DNA of 64,000 nucleotides from Microseira wollei NIES-4236 (GTDB taxonomy: Bacteria > Cyanobacteriota > Cyanobacteriia > Cyanobacteriales > Aerosakkonemataceae). This document shows positions 45,126 through 54,409 of this stretch, piece after piece. The stretch lies in contig NZ_BLAY01000030.1 of assembly GCF_020521235.1 (NCBI RefSeq), positions 1 to 64,000 of the forward strand. Reading direction: 5' to 3'. The position numbers and the translations under genes were made by a program. The number at the start of each line of letters is the position of its first letter. Position 1 is the stretch's first letter. The notes beneath the pieces were generated by a model. The model saw nothing but the letters and a program-made list of their open reading frames with translations, was not told the DNA's origin and searched no databases.

Positions 45126-46460
45126 ATGACTTTAGCCAAAGAACCAACCATACTGCAAGAAGATCGAGCAATCGCCTTAGTAGAAGAAACAATCAAAAAA
45201 TCTTCTGCCGCCGGCGTATTTGTCAGCTTGAGTAGCGGCGAAGAATCCCTCAGTCGCTATTCAGAAAACCAGATTACTCAAAATCTCACTTGTACAAAGT
45301 TTAACCTCACCGTCACCAGTTACTTTGGTAGGCGCAGTGCTTCCGCTTCTACAACAGAGTTGGATACCGATGCGATCGCGCAAACAATCCAACGCTCCCA
45401 AGAACTAGCAAAAATTGCCCCAGAAGATCCCGAATGGGTACCGTTACTCGACCCTCAAACCTACGACCAACGTACCCCCGCCTTCGATCTTCCCACCGCC
45501 ACCTGTTCCCCCTTAAAACGAGGAGAAATAATTCAGCGCGTCTGTCATTCCAGCGCCAAAGCAGGCGTCGAAGCTTCCGGTACTCTCAGCACAGAAGCAG
45601 GATTATTTGTCTTGGGTAATTCCCAAGGATTGAGAGCTTATAATCGAACTACAGAAGCGAATTTTGGTTTAACAATTCGCGTAGAAAACGGTTCGAGTTG
45701 GAGCGAACGAACCGCTTGGGGAATCGACCAATTACCAGTACAATCGATCGCAGAAGAACTGATAGACCGCGCCTTCGCCGCGCGCAATCCCCGCGACATC
45801 AAACCAGGGATTTATCCAGTCATTTTTAATAGCGCCGCATTTGCAGACTTACTCGCTTGGGTAATTTGGAATTTAGATGCGCGCGCCGCCGATGAAGGTC
45901 GTTCCTTCATGTCTCGTACCGACGGCGGGGGAAATCGTTTAGGCGAAGCAATGTTTAGTCCCCTCGTCCAAGTCAATCGCGATCCGGCGCATCCTTTACT
46001 GCAAACAAGTCCTTGCTTTAGCGACGGATTAAGCAATAACTATTTGGAGATAATTAAAGACGGCACTCCTAATATTTTATCATACAGTCGCTACTGGGCG
46101 CAAAAACAAGGGAAATCGCCAACGGGTTATTTCTCTCCCATTGTCATGAACGGTTCAGACCAAAGTTTAACCGATTTAATTGCTCAAACCGAACGAGGAA
46201 TTTTAGTCAATCGAGTTTGGTACACAAATTATGTCAATCCCAAAACATTGGAAATTACAGGTATGACGCGGGACGGCACATTTTGGATTGAAGATGGGAA
46301 GATTGCTTACCCGATTAAAAACTTGCGCTTCAACCAAAAACTACCGGAAATGATGCGAGATATTGACATGCTGACTACTGTAGAACGATATAGTAGTAGC
46401 GTTGTACCCGGAGTAAGAGTAAAAGCGTTTAATTTTAGCAGCGTCAGCGATAGTGTTTAA
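45126..46460 (+). CDS. tldE: TldE/PmbA-type subunit
   Basis: 444 residues. The fold matches TldD/PmbA proteins but has no HExxH motif, as expected of the inactive TldE partner. Blocks GLTIRVENGSSWSERTAWGI, YLEIIKDGTPNILSYSRYW and LRFNQKLPEMMRDIDML are visible. It would form the cap or specificity half of the heterodimer. Confidence 0.92.
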   Translation: MTLAKEPTILQEDRAIALVEETIKKSSAAGVFVSLSSGEESLSRYSENQITQNLTCTKFNLTVTSYFGRRSASASTTELDTDAIAQTIQRSQELAKIAPEDPEWVPLLDPQTYDQRTPAFDLPTATCSPLKRGEIIQRVCHSSAKAGVEASGTLSTEAGLFVLGNSQGLRAYNRTTEANFGLTIRVENGSSWSERTAWGIDQLPVQSIAEELIDRAFAARNPRDIKPGIYPVIFNSAAFADLLAWVIWNLDARAADEGRSFMSRTDGGGNRLGEAMFSPLVQVNRDPAHPLLQTSPCFSDGLSNNYLEIIKDGTPNILSYSRYWAQKQGKSPTGYFSPIVMNGSDQSLTDLIAQTERGILVNRVWYTNYVNPKTLEITGMTRDGTFWIEDGKIAYPIKNLRFNQKLPEMMRDIDMLTTVERYSSSVVPGVRVKAFNFSSVSDSV

Positions 46461-46502
46461 ACTGCTGGTGCTTTCAAGGTTGGGTAGCACAATTTCCACT
46501 CT

Positions 46503-46793
46503 ATGTACGAAATCGAATACACACCACAAGCAGTAGAAGATCTGGAGTACTTCAAAAAGCACGAGCAAAAACAAATTGTGGAAGGCATTGATGTGCAGCG
46601 CTATGAACCAACCGGAGAAACCCGCAATCGCAAGCTAATGCGACCTAATAACATTGGAAGGGAATTACGGATTGGCGAATTTCGGGTTCTCTACAATGTC
46701 GAGCAACAGGTACTTATTGTAGAAATACAGCGTATTGGCGAGAAACAGGGCAATGCTTTTTTCTTTCGTGGCAAGCAGGAGGTTATTTCATGA
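46503..46793 (+). CDS. RelE/ParE-family toxin
   Basis: 96 residues, basic. MYEIEYTPQAVEDLEYFKKH, then GRELRIGEFRVLYNVE and VLIVEIQRIGEK, match RelE-type mRNA interferases (type II toxin). It overlaps the next gene by four bases. The reverse order, with the antitoxin second, is found in some modules. Confidence 0.88.
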   Translation: MYEIEYTPQAVEDLEYFKKHEQKQIVEGIDVQRYEPTGETRNRKLMRPNNIGRELRIGEFRVLYNVEQQVLIVEIQRIGEKQGNAFFFRGKQEVIS

Positions 46794-47113
46794 TAACTTG
46801 GAACTACCGTGTCTTTCAGGAAGCAAACGGCGATCGCATCATTCGCGAAGTCTTTTATGCAGAAGCAGGATCTATTGTTGCCTGCACAGAAAACGCCGTC
46901 GAACCAAAAGGGCGAACGCTTGAAGAATTAACCAGAGATATTGAATCATTTAAGCAAGCATTGATGCTCCCCACTTTAACCTTAGCTGATATTCCCGCCA
47001 ACCAGATGAAACCAAATCGCTCTCAAAAGCCAAATAATAATATTTCCCATAAGCAACTTATAGCTGAACTTGGATTATACCACCCATCTGACGACATTAT
47101 TATTGGAGGGTAA
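46790..47113 (+). CDS. Probable antitoxin partner of the RelE-type toxin
   Basis: 107 residues. MITWNYRVFQEANGDRIIRE and CTENAVEPKGRTLEELTRDI are seen in small cyanobacterial proteins often near RelE or nuclease genes. The C-terminal LIAELGLYHPSDDIIIGG tail is also unusual. No HTH is obvious. Its ATGA overlap with the toxin gene argues for joint function; the antitoxin role is inferred. Confidence 0.6.
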   Translation: MITWNYRVFQEANGDRIIREVFYAEAGSIVACTENAVEPKGRTLEELTRDIESFKQALMLPTLTLADIPANQMKPNRSQKPNNNISHKQLIAELGLYHPSDDIIIGG

Positions 47114-47119
47114 AAAACA

Positions 47120-47725
47120 ATGTTTTGCCCAATGCAACTGGATTGTAAAACAATGACTGGGGTGATTTATAATTGCCCGAATTTGTCTGAATGCTTGCAG
47201 AATTCCACCCTAGACAGAATGGAAGCACTGCGGCTTTATTTTCTCAATCAGGGGATTCCTCCTGAAGATATCAAAATAAATGGGCAATCTTCACCCCTGC
47301 GTCCATATTTTCACAGACGCTTTGCTTACAACACCGATTATCAAACCAGAGATCTGATTATTTTTGGTAATCCGGTGGAATGGGACGAGGATCTAAACGA
47401 TATCAAACCTTTCTATCAATTGAGTCTCGCTCAATTGCAACAAATAATTGAGCAAGGATTTGCCGATCCAGCAGCACAACAAAATAATTCACCAACGATT
47501 CAAGCATTCTTACAATTTGCTCAAGCACAAGCTAGCAAAGGATTTCAATTCGCATTTGAAGGCTACGCTATTAGTCCTTTTCGCGACGATTATCGCGTCA
47601 GCGTTGAAGGTATTATCTATCGGGGAAATTACCCCTATCAGATGCTTGTGGAATTTTATGAGTTTGTCGGAGAACCAGATGAAATTGACGTTCAGTCGCA
47701 CTATCTGCGCGCCTGGTGGGATTAA
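47120..47725 (+). CDS. Conserved-looking unknown protein
   Basis: 201 residues, acidic, no signal peptide. It has LFFLNQ-like ALRLYFLNQGIPPEDIKING, then QTRDLIIFGNPVEWDEDL and a C-terminal ISPFRDDYRVSVEGIIYRGN. It starts six bases after the preceding gene, so the three genes from 46503 may be one operon. I do not recognise a family. Confidence 0.6.
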   Translation: MFCPMQLDCKTMTGVIYNCPNLSECLQNSTLDRMEALRLYFLNQGIPPEDIKINGQSSPLRPYFHRRFAYNTDYQTRDLIIFGNPVEWDEDLNDIKPFYQLSLAQLQQIIEQGFADPAAQQNNSPTIQAFLQFAQAQASKGFQFAFEGYAISPFRDDYRVSVEGIIYRGNYPYQMLVEFYEFVGEPDEIDVQSHYLRAWWD

Positions 47726-47730
47726 TCTAC

Positions 47731-47845
47731 GCCGACACCCTGAAGGTTGCGGCTATACAAACGAAGCCCGCTTTAGCGGGCTAAAGCTTTTAAAGCCTGC
47801 GTAGGCAGGCTTTGTTTGTGTAGCGACACCCTTCAGGGTGTCGGC
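47731..47845. repeat. Large palindromic element (GCCGACACCCT)
   Basis: GCCGACACCCTGAAGG near the left end pairs with CCTTCAGGGTGTCGGC at the right. Inner arms CTATACAAACGAAGCC and GGCTTTGTTTGTGTAG also pair, with GCCCGCTTTAGCGGGC and GCCTGCGTAGGCAGGC hairpins in the middle. It shares the TTTGTGTAGCG.CACCCTT core with 36547-36592. Confidence 0.88.
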
Positions 47846-47876
47846 TACTCCCCACCGGGATTCTGTCGCGCAGATG

Positions 47877-49664
47877 TTAAACCTGTGACAGAGGTACTCC
47901 CAACCACCCGCTAAAGTTTTGTTCCTGAATTTGGCAAGGCTTTTCTACCGCTACCAGTTTATAATTATTAGGATGGGGAGGTGCGAGGGTAACGGGTACA
48001 GTCCGCAACTCATCTTGATGAAAAAGGGTTAGCTCGATTATATTACCAGGTTGGTAATCTTTTAAGCGATCGCTCAACCCCTCCGCCGTCACCCGAATTC
48101 CATCTATCGCCAGCAACTCATCCCCCGCATCCACACCCGCTAGCTGCGCCGGAGAACCTGCTTCAACAAACTTAATCACCTCGCGTCCGTTTTCTGCCTT
48201 CGCCGTCAAACCGAGGTGAGGCGGGTTATCCTCTTCAAACTCCGCTTTTAGCCGCAAACCAAAGGGTTCTAGGTACTCATCAAACGGCAGTTCATCCGTT
48301 CCATCAATATACCGCGCAAAAAAGTCATCTAAATTTATCCCAGCTACAGACTCGATGACTTGCTTTAGCTGTTCTGGAGTATAACCGATTTCCTCTTGGC
48401 CAAACTGCTGCCACATTTGGCGCATCACATCGTCAAGCGATCGCTTATTTCCCCACCTTTCTCGAATCGACAAATCTAGCAAAAACGAAACCAATTCCCC
48501 TTTCAAATAATAGGAAATCTGGCTATTATCGCTATTAGCATCCCGGCGATACAGCTTAATCCAAGCATCAAAACTCGACTCGCTTACCGGCTGAACTTTG
48601 CGTCCCGGCTTCGTTTGCAATAGGGTAATTTCCTTGCTTAAATCCTTCAAATACGCCTTCACGTCGTAAATTCCAGCTCGATAAGGAATCAACAAATCGT
48701 AATAGCTCGTCGTCCCTTCACCAAACCATAAAGAAGGCGTATAATTTTCTTTTTCGTAATCAAAACTCTCCAATTCTTTAGGCCGAATGCGCTTAATATT
48801 CCACAAATGGAAAAATTCGTGCGCCAGCAATTGTAGAAATCCTTTATACTTATCCTTAGCGCGAAAACCGAAGCGCGAGTAAATTAACGAACAACATTCC
48901 TTGTGTTCCAAACCCCCATAACCAGACCCAGATAGATGCAGCAAAAATACATAGCGATCGTAAGGCAAACCGCCAAACATATCCGCCTCTACCTGAATAA
49001 TTTTTTTGGTATCCTGAATCATCTGGTCTACCAGATAATTTCCCTCACCCCAAATAGCCAGTTCGTGGGATTTTCCTAATACTTCAAACTCCCATAACTT
49101 ATGGCAGCCAATTTCAAACGGACTATCGACTAAAGTGTCAAAATCTTTAGCAAAGAACGTATTAACCTGACCCTGTACCGCAGGTAAAGGCGTCGTCACG
49201 CGCCAATCTGGTTTTGCTGGTGCGATCGCAACCTGCATCGGTTGTTGCTCGAACCCTGGCAGATAAAAGAATAAAGCCGCACCGTTAAAATAGCCGTGAG
49301 TGCCATCCAAGTGATTGGTTCGCACCGACAATTCATTTGCGAAAATCCTATATTTTACCACAATATCAGCAACATTTGCCGTTTCAACTTGCCAATGATT
49401 TTTGCCTTGCTTGCACCACTTTAACGAACGCCCTTCCCCATCGGCAGCAGAAAAATCCTGCAAATGCTTGGCATATTCTCGCACCAGATAAGAACCTGGA
49501 GTCCAAACCGGCAGTTTTAAATCGAGTGTAGAACCCTGCCAATCGGTTACTTGCAAAGTCACCTCAAACAAATGGGACTCTGGCTCTGGCATCGCGACTT
49601 GGTATTGAATAGTGGGTGCAGTGTTTTGCCAAGTGCCGGGACGAACCGTTGTTGCTTGTGTCAT
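47877..49664 (-). CDS. M61 family glycyl aminopeptidase with PDZ domain
   Basis: 595 residues from the ATG at 49664, which has AGGAAAA in front; an ATG at 49691 would add nine residues. The zinc site is HEFFHLWN (H282, E283, H286), followed by PSLWFGEGTTSYYDLL, where the third Glu ligand lies. A PDZ domain occupies about 480-570 (HLGLTAKAENGREVIKFVEA, GDELLAIDGIRV). No signal peptide is obvious, so it may be cytosolic. Confidence 0.92.
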   Translation of the reverse strand: MTQATTVRPGTWQNTAPTIQYQVAMPEPESHLFEVTLQVTDWQGSTLDLKLPVWTPGSYLVREYAKHLQDFSAADGEGRSLKWCKQGKNHWQVETANVADIVVKYRIFANELSVRTNHLDGTHGYFNGAALFFYLPGFEQQPMQVAIAPAKPDWRVTTPLPAVQGQVNTFFAKDFDTLVDSPFEIGCHKLWEFEVLGKSHELAIWGEGNYLVDQMIQDTKKIIQVEADMFGGLPYDRYVFLLHLSGSGYGGLEHKECCSLIYSRFGFRAKDKYKGFLQLLAHEFFHLWNIKRIRPKELESFDYEKENYTPSLWFGEGTTSYYDLLIPYRAGIYDVKAYLKDLSKEITLLQTKPGRKVQPVSESSFDAWIKLYRRDANSDNSQISYYLKGELVSFLLDLSIRERWGNKRSLDDVMRQMWQQFGQEEIGYTPEQLKQVIESVAGINLDDFFARYIDGTDELPFDEYLEPFGLRLKAEFEEDNPPHLGLTAKAENGREVIKFVEAGSPAQLAGVDAGDELLAIDGIRVTAEGLSDRLKDYQPGNIIELTLFHQDELRTVPVTLAPPHPNNYKLVAVEKPCQIQEQNFSGWLGVPLSQV

Positions 49665-49704
49665 TTTTCCTGAGTCATTGGACTGATGCAATTGCCCATT
49701 TTAG

Positions 49705-49754
49705 ATCCCAGATTTAATTTTAATCTAAAATCTAAAATCTCAAATCTAAAATTG
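49705..49754. repeat. Heptamer repeats (AATCTAA type)
   Basis: TTAGATCCCAGATTTAATTT and AATCTAAAATCTAAAATCTC blocks between two minus-strand genes. Confidence 0.8.
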
Positions 49755-50438
49755 TTATACTTTTCCAGCAAGATGGTTGAGCTGTTTCATATTGAGCAGA
49801 TGAATAGTTTGATGTGGCGGGTCAATTCTGAGCCAACCTTTGCTGTGTAATTTTTCCATAATTTTGATTGTTTCCTCTACACCGATTCCCGTCACTTGTG
49901 CTAAATCCTTAAAAGGAATGTTATAAATTTCAGTACTATTTCCATTCACCTGACCGTAGTTTTCTCCCAAGGAAACCAGCGTATTGGCTAACTTAACCGC
50001 CGGAGGCTGCTGGCGCAGTTGAATGCGGATGTTAGTTTGGCGCAGTCGCCGTACCATCAATTGCAACATGCGGTGGTGTAGCTGGGGGTCTTTAAACAAG
50101 GTTTGAATAAATCGCTGAGCGGAAATGCTGAGCAAATTCACCTCTGATAAAGCCACCACATCGGTAGAACGTGGAGATTCATCTAGAACTGCCATTTCTC
50201 CAAAAAAATCACCCCGTCCCAAAATTGCCAGCGTCGCCGCCTCCTCACCGGCGGTGCGTCGGACTTTGACCCAGCCCGATACTACGAAGTAAACTGCGTT
50301 ACCCCAAGAGTCTTCCATTAAAACCGCTCTGCCTGCTGGATATTCGTGTTCGACGGCAACAGACAGCAGCCATTCCACGGTCTCTGGATTAGCAGCATTG
50401 AAGAGGGGGAAAAGTTCGCTAAAATCTTCAGTCTGCAT
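49755..50438 (-). CDS. CRP/FNR-family transcriptional regulator
   Basis: 227 residues. A cyclic-nucleotide-binding fold spans 1-115 (GRGDFFGEMAVLDESPRSTDVVAL), with the R-S-T triad near the cAMP site. A long dimer helix and a C-terminal winged HTH follow (IPFKDLAQVTGIGVEETIKI). FGEM and R-S point to nucleotide binding, so cAMP or c-di-GMP sensing is possible. No cysteine cluster for FNR is seen. A CRP-type regulator such as SyCRP1 is the nearest known function. Confidence 0.9.
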   Translation of the reverse strand: MQTEDFSELFPLFNAANPETVEWLLSVAVEHEYPAGRAVLMEDSWGNAVYFVVSGWVKVRRTAGEEAATLAILGRGDFFGEMAVLDESPRSTDVVALSEVNLLSISAQRFIQTLFKDPQLHHRMLQLMVRRLRQTNIRIQLRQQPPAVKLANTLVSLGENYGQVNGNSTEIYNIPFKDLAQVTGIGVEETIKIMEKLHSKGWLRIDPPHQTIHLLNMKQLNHLAGKV

Positions 50439-50686
50439 GAAAGATCTATAGAAGAATCAACCAAAATGGGCGGCGGTGGCATCTTCTCCATTGTTGGAGC
50501 AAAGATTAGCTTCTACCATCCTAGTCCAGCTTGTATTCCTGCCATGACAAAATATAACGGTAAGTTATATCCATTCCTTTAGCATAGGTTTGGGATCGTG
50601 GGCTTTGCCCAAAGGCTTCAAGTGGAAGCATACAACCCGACATCATATCACCATTAGGCGACATCGGTAGCGCCTGTTTGGGGTGC
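50439..50686. other. Gap between two minus-strand genes
   Basis: 248 bases. It includes a CATCATATCACCATTAGGC stretch reminiscent of the ATATCATGTCC family near 50641, and GGTAGCGCC hairpin bases. No gene was supported. Confidence 0.4.
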
Positions 50687-51955
50687 TCAACTTGTGGTGG
50701 AATCGTCGAGGGGTCCGCTGGTAGTAATCTGCTTCATTGCTTCTAATTGTTGTTCGATGTTTTTAACTAGCTGACTGAGCGCTGGTAGTGCTTCTAGTTG
50801 TCCGCCTGTGAAGCTGGGATTTCTAGAAGTGCGATCGCGAATTTCATACACCTTACGCTGGAGTTGCTGAGCGATGTTGAGGGCGTCGCGACTGATATGT
50901 TCGATCTGTTGCTGTTGGTAAAACTTTAACGCAGCGCCTCGCAAAACTTGCAGCGTTGCTTCTTCTCCGTGAGTGGCAGGCATGACGCGCAATCGCAGCA
51001 ACAAACGGTTTTTTTGATAGAGTCTTTCGATCTCCACCTGTTTCGGTTTGTCTACCGTAATCAGGGACATGTGGGTTAAGCGCTTCAACTCATTAATCAC
51101 CCCTTGGAAAACACCGGGGTCGAGTCCTTGGAGTACCGACTGTAAAACGCCGTTCTGACTCCAGAGAATGCGACCTCGGTCTGGATGTCGCTCAAAATAA
51201 AGTCGCCCAATTCCTCCCATGAGGATTCGTCCCAGCAGTTCGTGGAGCAATTGTTGCGGCGGTAGGGTTGCCAAAACTTCCACTGGACTTGATAGGTGCT
51301 GTGGTTGGATTTCTAAAACGGGCGGGGTCGAGGCGACCGATGGGACTGGGACGGGGTGTGGCGGGGTTGCCAAAAAAGGCTTTTCTTTTACTTGAGGAGG
51401 TACTTGAGGAGGCGGCGCCACAGGCAAAGATTCGATTGCAGGAGGGGTCGTCATTTTTGGTGGTAGGTGTTCTGGGGGGAGTTCCGATTCTTCTAACTCA
51501 TCTGGACTGTAGACGATCAGCGTCGGACGATCGTTCCTGCCACTTGGTTGCTCTTGCTTTTGGGAACTCTCCACCGTTCCACGTGCTGGTGTTTGAGGGT
51601 TGAATTGCTTGTGTTGCCCGGTATGGTTTAAGTAAGCCGTTAACGCGGCTTGATGTTTTTCCGCTGTAATTGGCTGCGGCATGAGAGAGCAATTCATGTA
51701 TGCCAAAATGCGTCGAACGTAATCCAAGGCAGCGCTATCTTCTTGATTAACCATGCCCAGGTTTAGTTGGGTGCCCTTGAGGGACAAAGGCAAGACTTGA
51801 TGATACAGGCAGGCTTCAAATGGCAGGATACTGTCAATTAATTGAAACATTTGTTCCGAATCTGCCTGAACCATAGATTTGCCTTGAGGAAAAGAAGATG
51901 CGTGCCGCTCGTTAGCGCCTTCGGGCTTAACTGGGTTAGTGGGTGAGAGCGCCAT
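50687..51955 (-). CDS. MshEN-like domain protein without ATPase domain
   Basis: About 422 residues from the ATG at 51955; an ATG at 51973 adds six. The N-terminal part (about 35-115) resembles the MshEN/GspE N-terminal domain: LPLSLKGTQLNLGMVNQEDS then AALDYVRRILAYMNCSLMPQ. A proline-rich linker (150-225) follows, then an alpha/beta region (235-360) like the N2 domain of PilB/GspE. There is no Walker A or B, so it is not an ATPase. MshEN domains can bind c-di-GMP; a role in type IV pilus control is inferred. It is unlike any named protein I can recall with confidence. Confidence 0.6.
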   Translation of the reverse strand: MALSPTNPVKPEGANERHASSFPQGKSMVQADSEQMFQLIDSILPFEACLYHQVLPLSLKGTQLNLGMVNQEDSAALDYVRRILAYMNCSLMPQPITAEKHQAALTAYLNHTGQHKQFNPQTPARGTVESSQKQEQPSGRNDRPTLIVYSPDELEESELPPEHLPPKMTTPPAIESLPVAPPPQVPPQVKEKPFLATPPHPVPVPSVASTPPVLEIQPQHLSSPVEVLATLPPQQLLHELLGRILMGGIGRLYFERHPDRGRILWSQNGVLQSVLQGLDPGVFQGVINELKRLTHMSLITVDKPKQVEIERLYQKNRLLLRLRVMPATHGEEATLQVLRGAALKFYQQQQIEHISRDALNIAQQLQRKVYEIRDRTSRNPSFTGGQLEALPALSQLVKNIEQQLEAMKQITTSGPLDDSTTS

Positions 51956-51973
51956 GATAAAATTTTTCACCAT

Positions 51974-52807
51974 CTAGCATCCCCTCGCCTACCAAAGTTC
52001 TGTAGTGAGGGGGTTGGGTCAATCAGCAGAGCCTTCATCAAACCCGATTGCGGTCGTTGATCGCTCCTGCATCTAGGTTCGATGGTTTTACCAGCCCAAT
52101 TGGCAGTAGCAATGCACGCCTAAGGATGCGAGCGCTACATTATCCTGTTTTTGATCCCACTTGTATTATGCGTCCGTTTTACCTTTGTACCTCGCAGGTT
52201 TTTAGCCTACTTTAAGTTTTTGGTAATCACCCGTACAAAGAAAGCTTAAGGATTAATCGTTTAGTCCAGCCACCGATCCCAAGGTTTTCTTTGGGGCAGT
52301 TGAGAGGTTTTTACGCATCCAGCCTGATGCCTCTGCCATTGCAGAGGAGAATTACTTGTGACTTGGTTATCCCTCGCCAACTTCGTACTGATTTAAGTAC
52401 CCCTGTTTGGCGGAGTATCTACCAATTCTATTTTGGCTAACTTTTGGTAACTTTGTACAGTGTCGCGCCTCTACTCTTTTCCCTTTTCCAAGCCAAGGTA
52501 TATATTTCTATATGCCCGCTCGCTCTCACCCCACCCTTAAATAGCGATGGTCAATCGTGGTTTTTAGAAAAATTTAACACTTTCAGCCATAAAGTAGTCA
52601 GGTATAAGTCAGTATTTGCACCCTTAACGCTCAAAAGAATATCTATTTTTGATTGGTTTGTCTATGATACATTCAAGAGTCTAAACCAATCTTTTTTTAT
52701 CAGTATATTTCCCTGTGACAGCTTTTTACTTGCACAAGTTTGGCACCAAATTACTGAGGAGTTTGCCCCGAGGGGCGAAGAAATAGCGGTATTTGTCTGC
52801 GCTAGGG
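51974..52807. other. Gap of 834 bases upstream of the MshEN-like gene
   Basis: No gene is convincing. A plus-strand reading at 52444-52866 (140 codons) has unlike codon use and overlaps the end of the next gene, and was rejected. The region includes CCCAAGGTTTTCTTTGGGG (52272-52290), a small hairpin. Confidence 0.5.
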
Positions 52808-53941
52808 CTAAGAGGCATTCCGCAGGTCAAGGGCTGCTAGGTAAAGCTTACTCCATTCGCTCATAACTTGATTGCTTTTCATCTTCAAGGTATTGGCGAT
52901 CGCATCGAAGCTTTTCCCAGCTTTTCCCAGTTCCAGTATTTGCTGCTGCACTGGGGTGAGCTTTTCCCAGTAATCCTGCCACTGGTGTGGCGTTAACCCC
53001 AGGTCATGTTCGGTCAGCGAAGTTTCTAGCCAACTAGCGACTAATTCGGGCTGGATTTTGAGCGCAAACACGCGGATGGCGTGGTAGCTAATTTTCTCGC
53101 GCAGTCGGTAAACTTCCTTAACTGGCTTGTTTAAAGCGCGGGCGATCTCTTCTTGGGATTTGCCTTGCAAGTACAGGTGCAGCCATCTAACTGCATCTGG
53201 TCCGAGTTGTTCCTCCAAATAGGTTTCAAATTTCTCTTTGACTTGGTTGCGCGCCGCCTGTTGTTCTTCTTGCGCTTGGGCTTCAAGATACTGGGCAATC
53301 GCTTGGGTATCCAGCAAGCTCACCGGGTTATCTGTATCATCCGGCACAACCTCTTCCGAAACCAGCCGCACCAGGTCGCCCCCCGGTACTTGGGTAATGC
53401 CGCCGCGCCCAGAACGACGCAGGTAGTTAACAAAACGATAAAGGATTAAAGGTTGGTTGCGAATCGGTCGGAGACAATATTCTTCAGTCGCCGCCAGCAG
53501 CAGCGCGTTCCAGAGGCTGGAGTTTTTGGTACATTGGGCGATCCAGGCGACTTGCTCCTGGAGGTAGCGATCGCTATTGAGCAATTCTTGGATTACTTCT
53601 TGCAAAACATCGACTACGGCACGCTGGCGATCGCGACTGAGGGCAACCCAAGTCCTAATTTTATTCCGCAACATCACCAAACTGCCCAGGCGAGTCATCA
53701 GATTGCGATAAGCTCTGTCTGGATTCACTCCCAAGTATCTCTGCCGTAAAATGCGGTAACGATAGTCCATCGCTTGCCAAGCAATTTCTAACTCGCTCTT
53801 AGTCAGCGAGTCATACCGTGCTAAATCTTTTCCCAACAGCCAGCGAATAATACTCTCGCGTGTTGCTGGGCTTTCATTTGGACAGTCTGCCACAAGGCGA
53901 GCGCGCCATTTTTGTGCTATTTCTTCAGCTAGTGTCATCAA
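52808..53941 (-). CDS. HetZ-like protein with two HTH motifs
   Basis: 377 residues, soluble. Two helix-turn-helix motifs are visible near the C-terminus, LYLQGKSQEEIARALNKPVK (about 265-285) and LELGKAGKSFDAIANTLKMK (about 340-360); both resemble sigma-factor region 4. The N-terminal half has no recognised fold but looks like HetZ-related cyanobacterial proteins. It may be a DNA-binding regulator of filament or cell-type functions. The HetZ comparison is from memory and moderately weak. Confidence 0.55.
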   Translation of the reverse strand: MMTLAEEIAQKWRARLVADCPNESPATRESIIRWLLGKDLARYDSLTKSELEIAWQAMDYRYRILRQRYLGVNPDRAYRNLMTRLGSLVMLRNKIRTWVALSRDRQRAVVDVLQEVIQELLNSDRYLQEQVAWIAQCTKNSSLWNALLLAATEEYCLRPIRNQPLILYRFVNYLRRSGRGGITQVPGGDLVRLVSEEVVPDDTDNPVSLLDTQAIAQYLEAQAQEEQQAARNQVKEKFETYLEEQLGPDAVRWLHLYLQGKSQEEIARALNKPVKEVYRLREKISYHAIRVFALKIQPELVASWLETSLTEHDLGLTPHQWQDYWEKLTPVQQQILELGKAGKSFDAIANTLKMKSNQVMSEWSKLYLAALDLRNAS

Positions 53942-54409
53942 TTTGTCCTCCTGAACCCCCTACTAAAAAAGTGTGCCCCAGAACGTATATCAAATCACTC
54001 ACCCATCAGGGTTAGCACCAGGAATTTATGGAGGGACGAGGGCAAGATAGGGAGCTCAAGAGCAGGTGAGCAGGTGAGAATGTATATTCAAATTCCCCTT
54101 TTGCACCTTTTGCCGCTCTGCACACCTGCCCCTTTTGCCCCTTTTGCACCTTTTGCCCCCGCTCTCCCTCATCCTTTGTGCAAACCCCTGCTAATTGAAT
54201 ATACGTCTGACCCGATTGCACTTATGCAGCATGGGGCAATAGGCGCTGTTAAATAAATCATCTACTTCATATCCCATCTCCCATGCCCCAAATTAGGTGT
54301 TTAAGATCACAATAAATTCGCGAGTCAACTCACGCGGCTTCTATGTGACATTTTGTTAATTTGAAGCTAGTGTTCCCAAAATAGTTATCACCTTGCCTCT
54401 TGTGAAATT
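53942..54409. other. Gap with CTTTTGC repeats
   Basis: 468 bases without a gene. CACCTTTTGCCGCTCTGC then CCCCTTTTGCCCCTTTTGCA form an irregular array of CCCCTTTTG (54099-54158). GAGCAGGTGAGCAGGTGAG (54059-54077) is a 9-bp tandem also found at 63921-63952. GAATGTATATTCAAATTCCCC (54078-54098) is nearly the inverse of bases 56643-56663. Confidence 0.6.

Noticed and set aside
52444-52866. 140-codon plus-strand frame
   Set aside because: It overlaps the end of the HetZ-like gene, has no family likeness or ribosome site, and its residues look like translated non-coding DNA.
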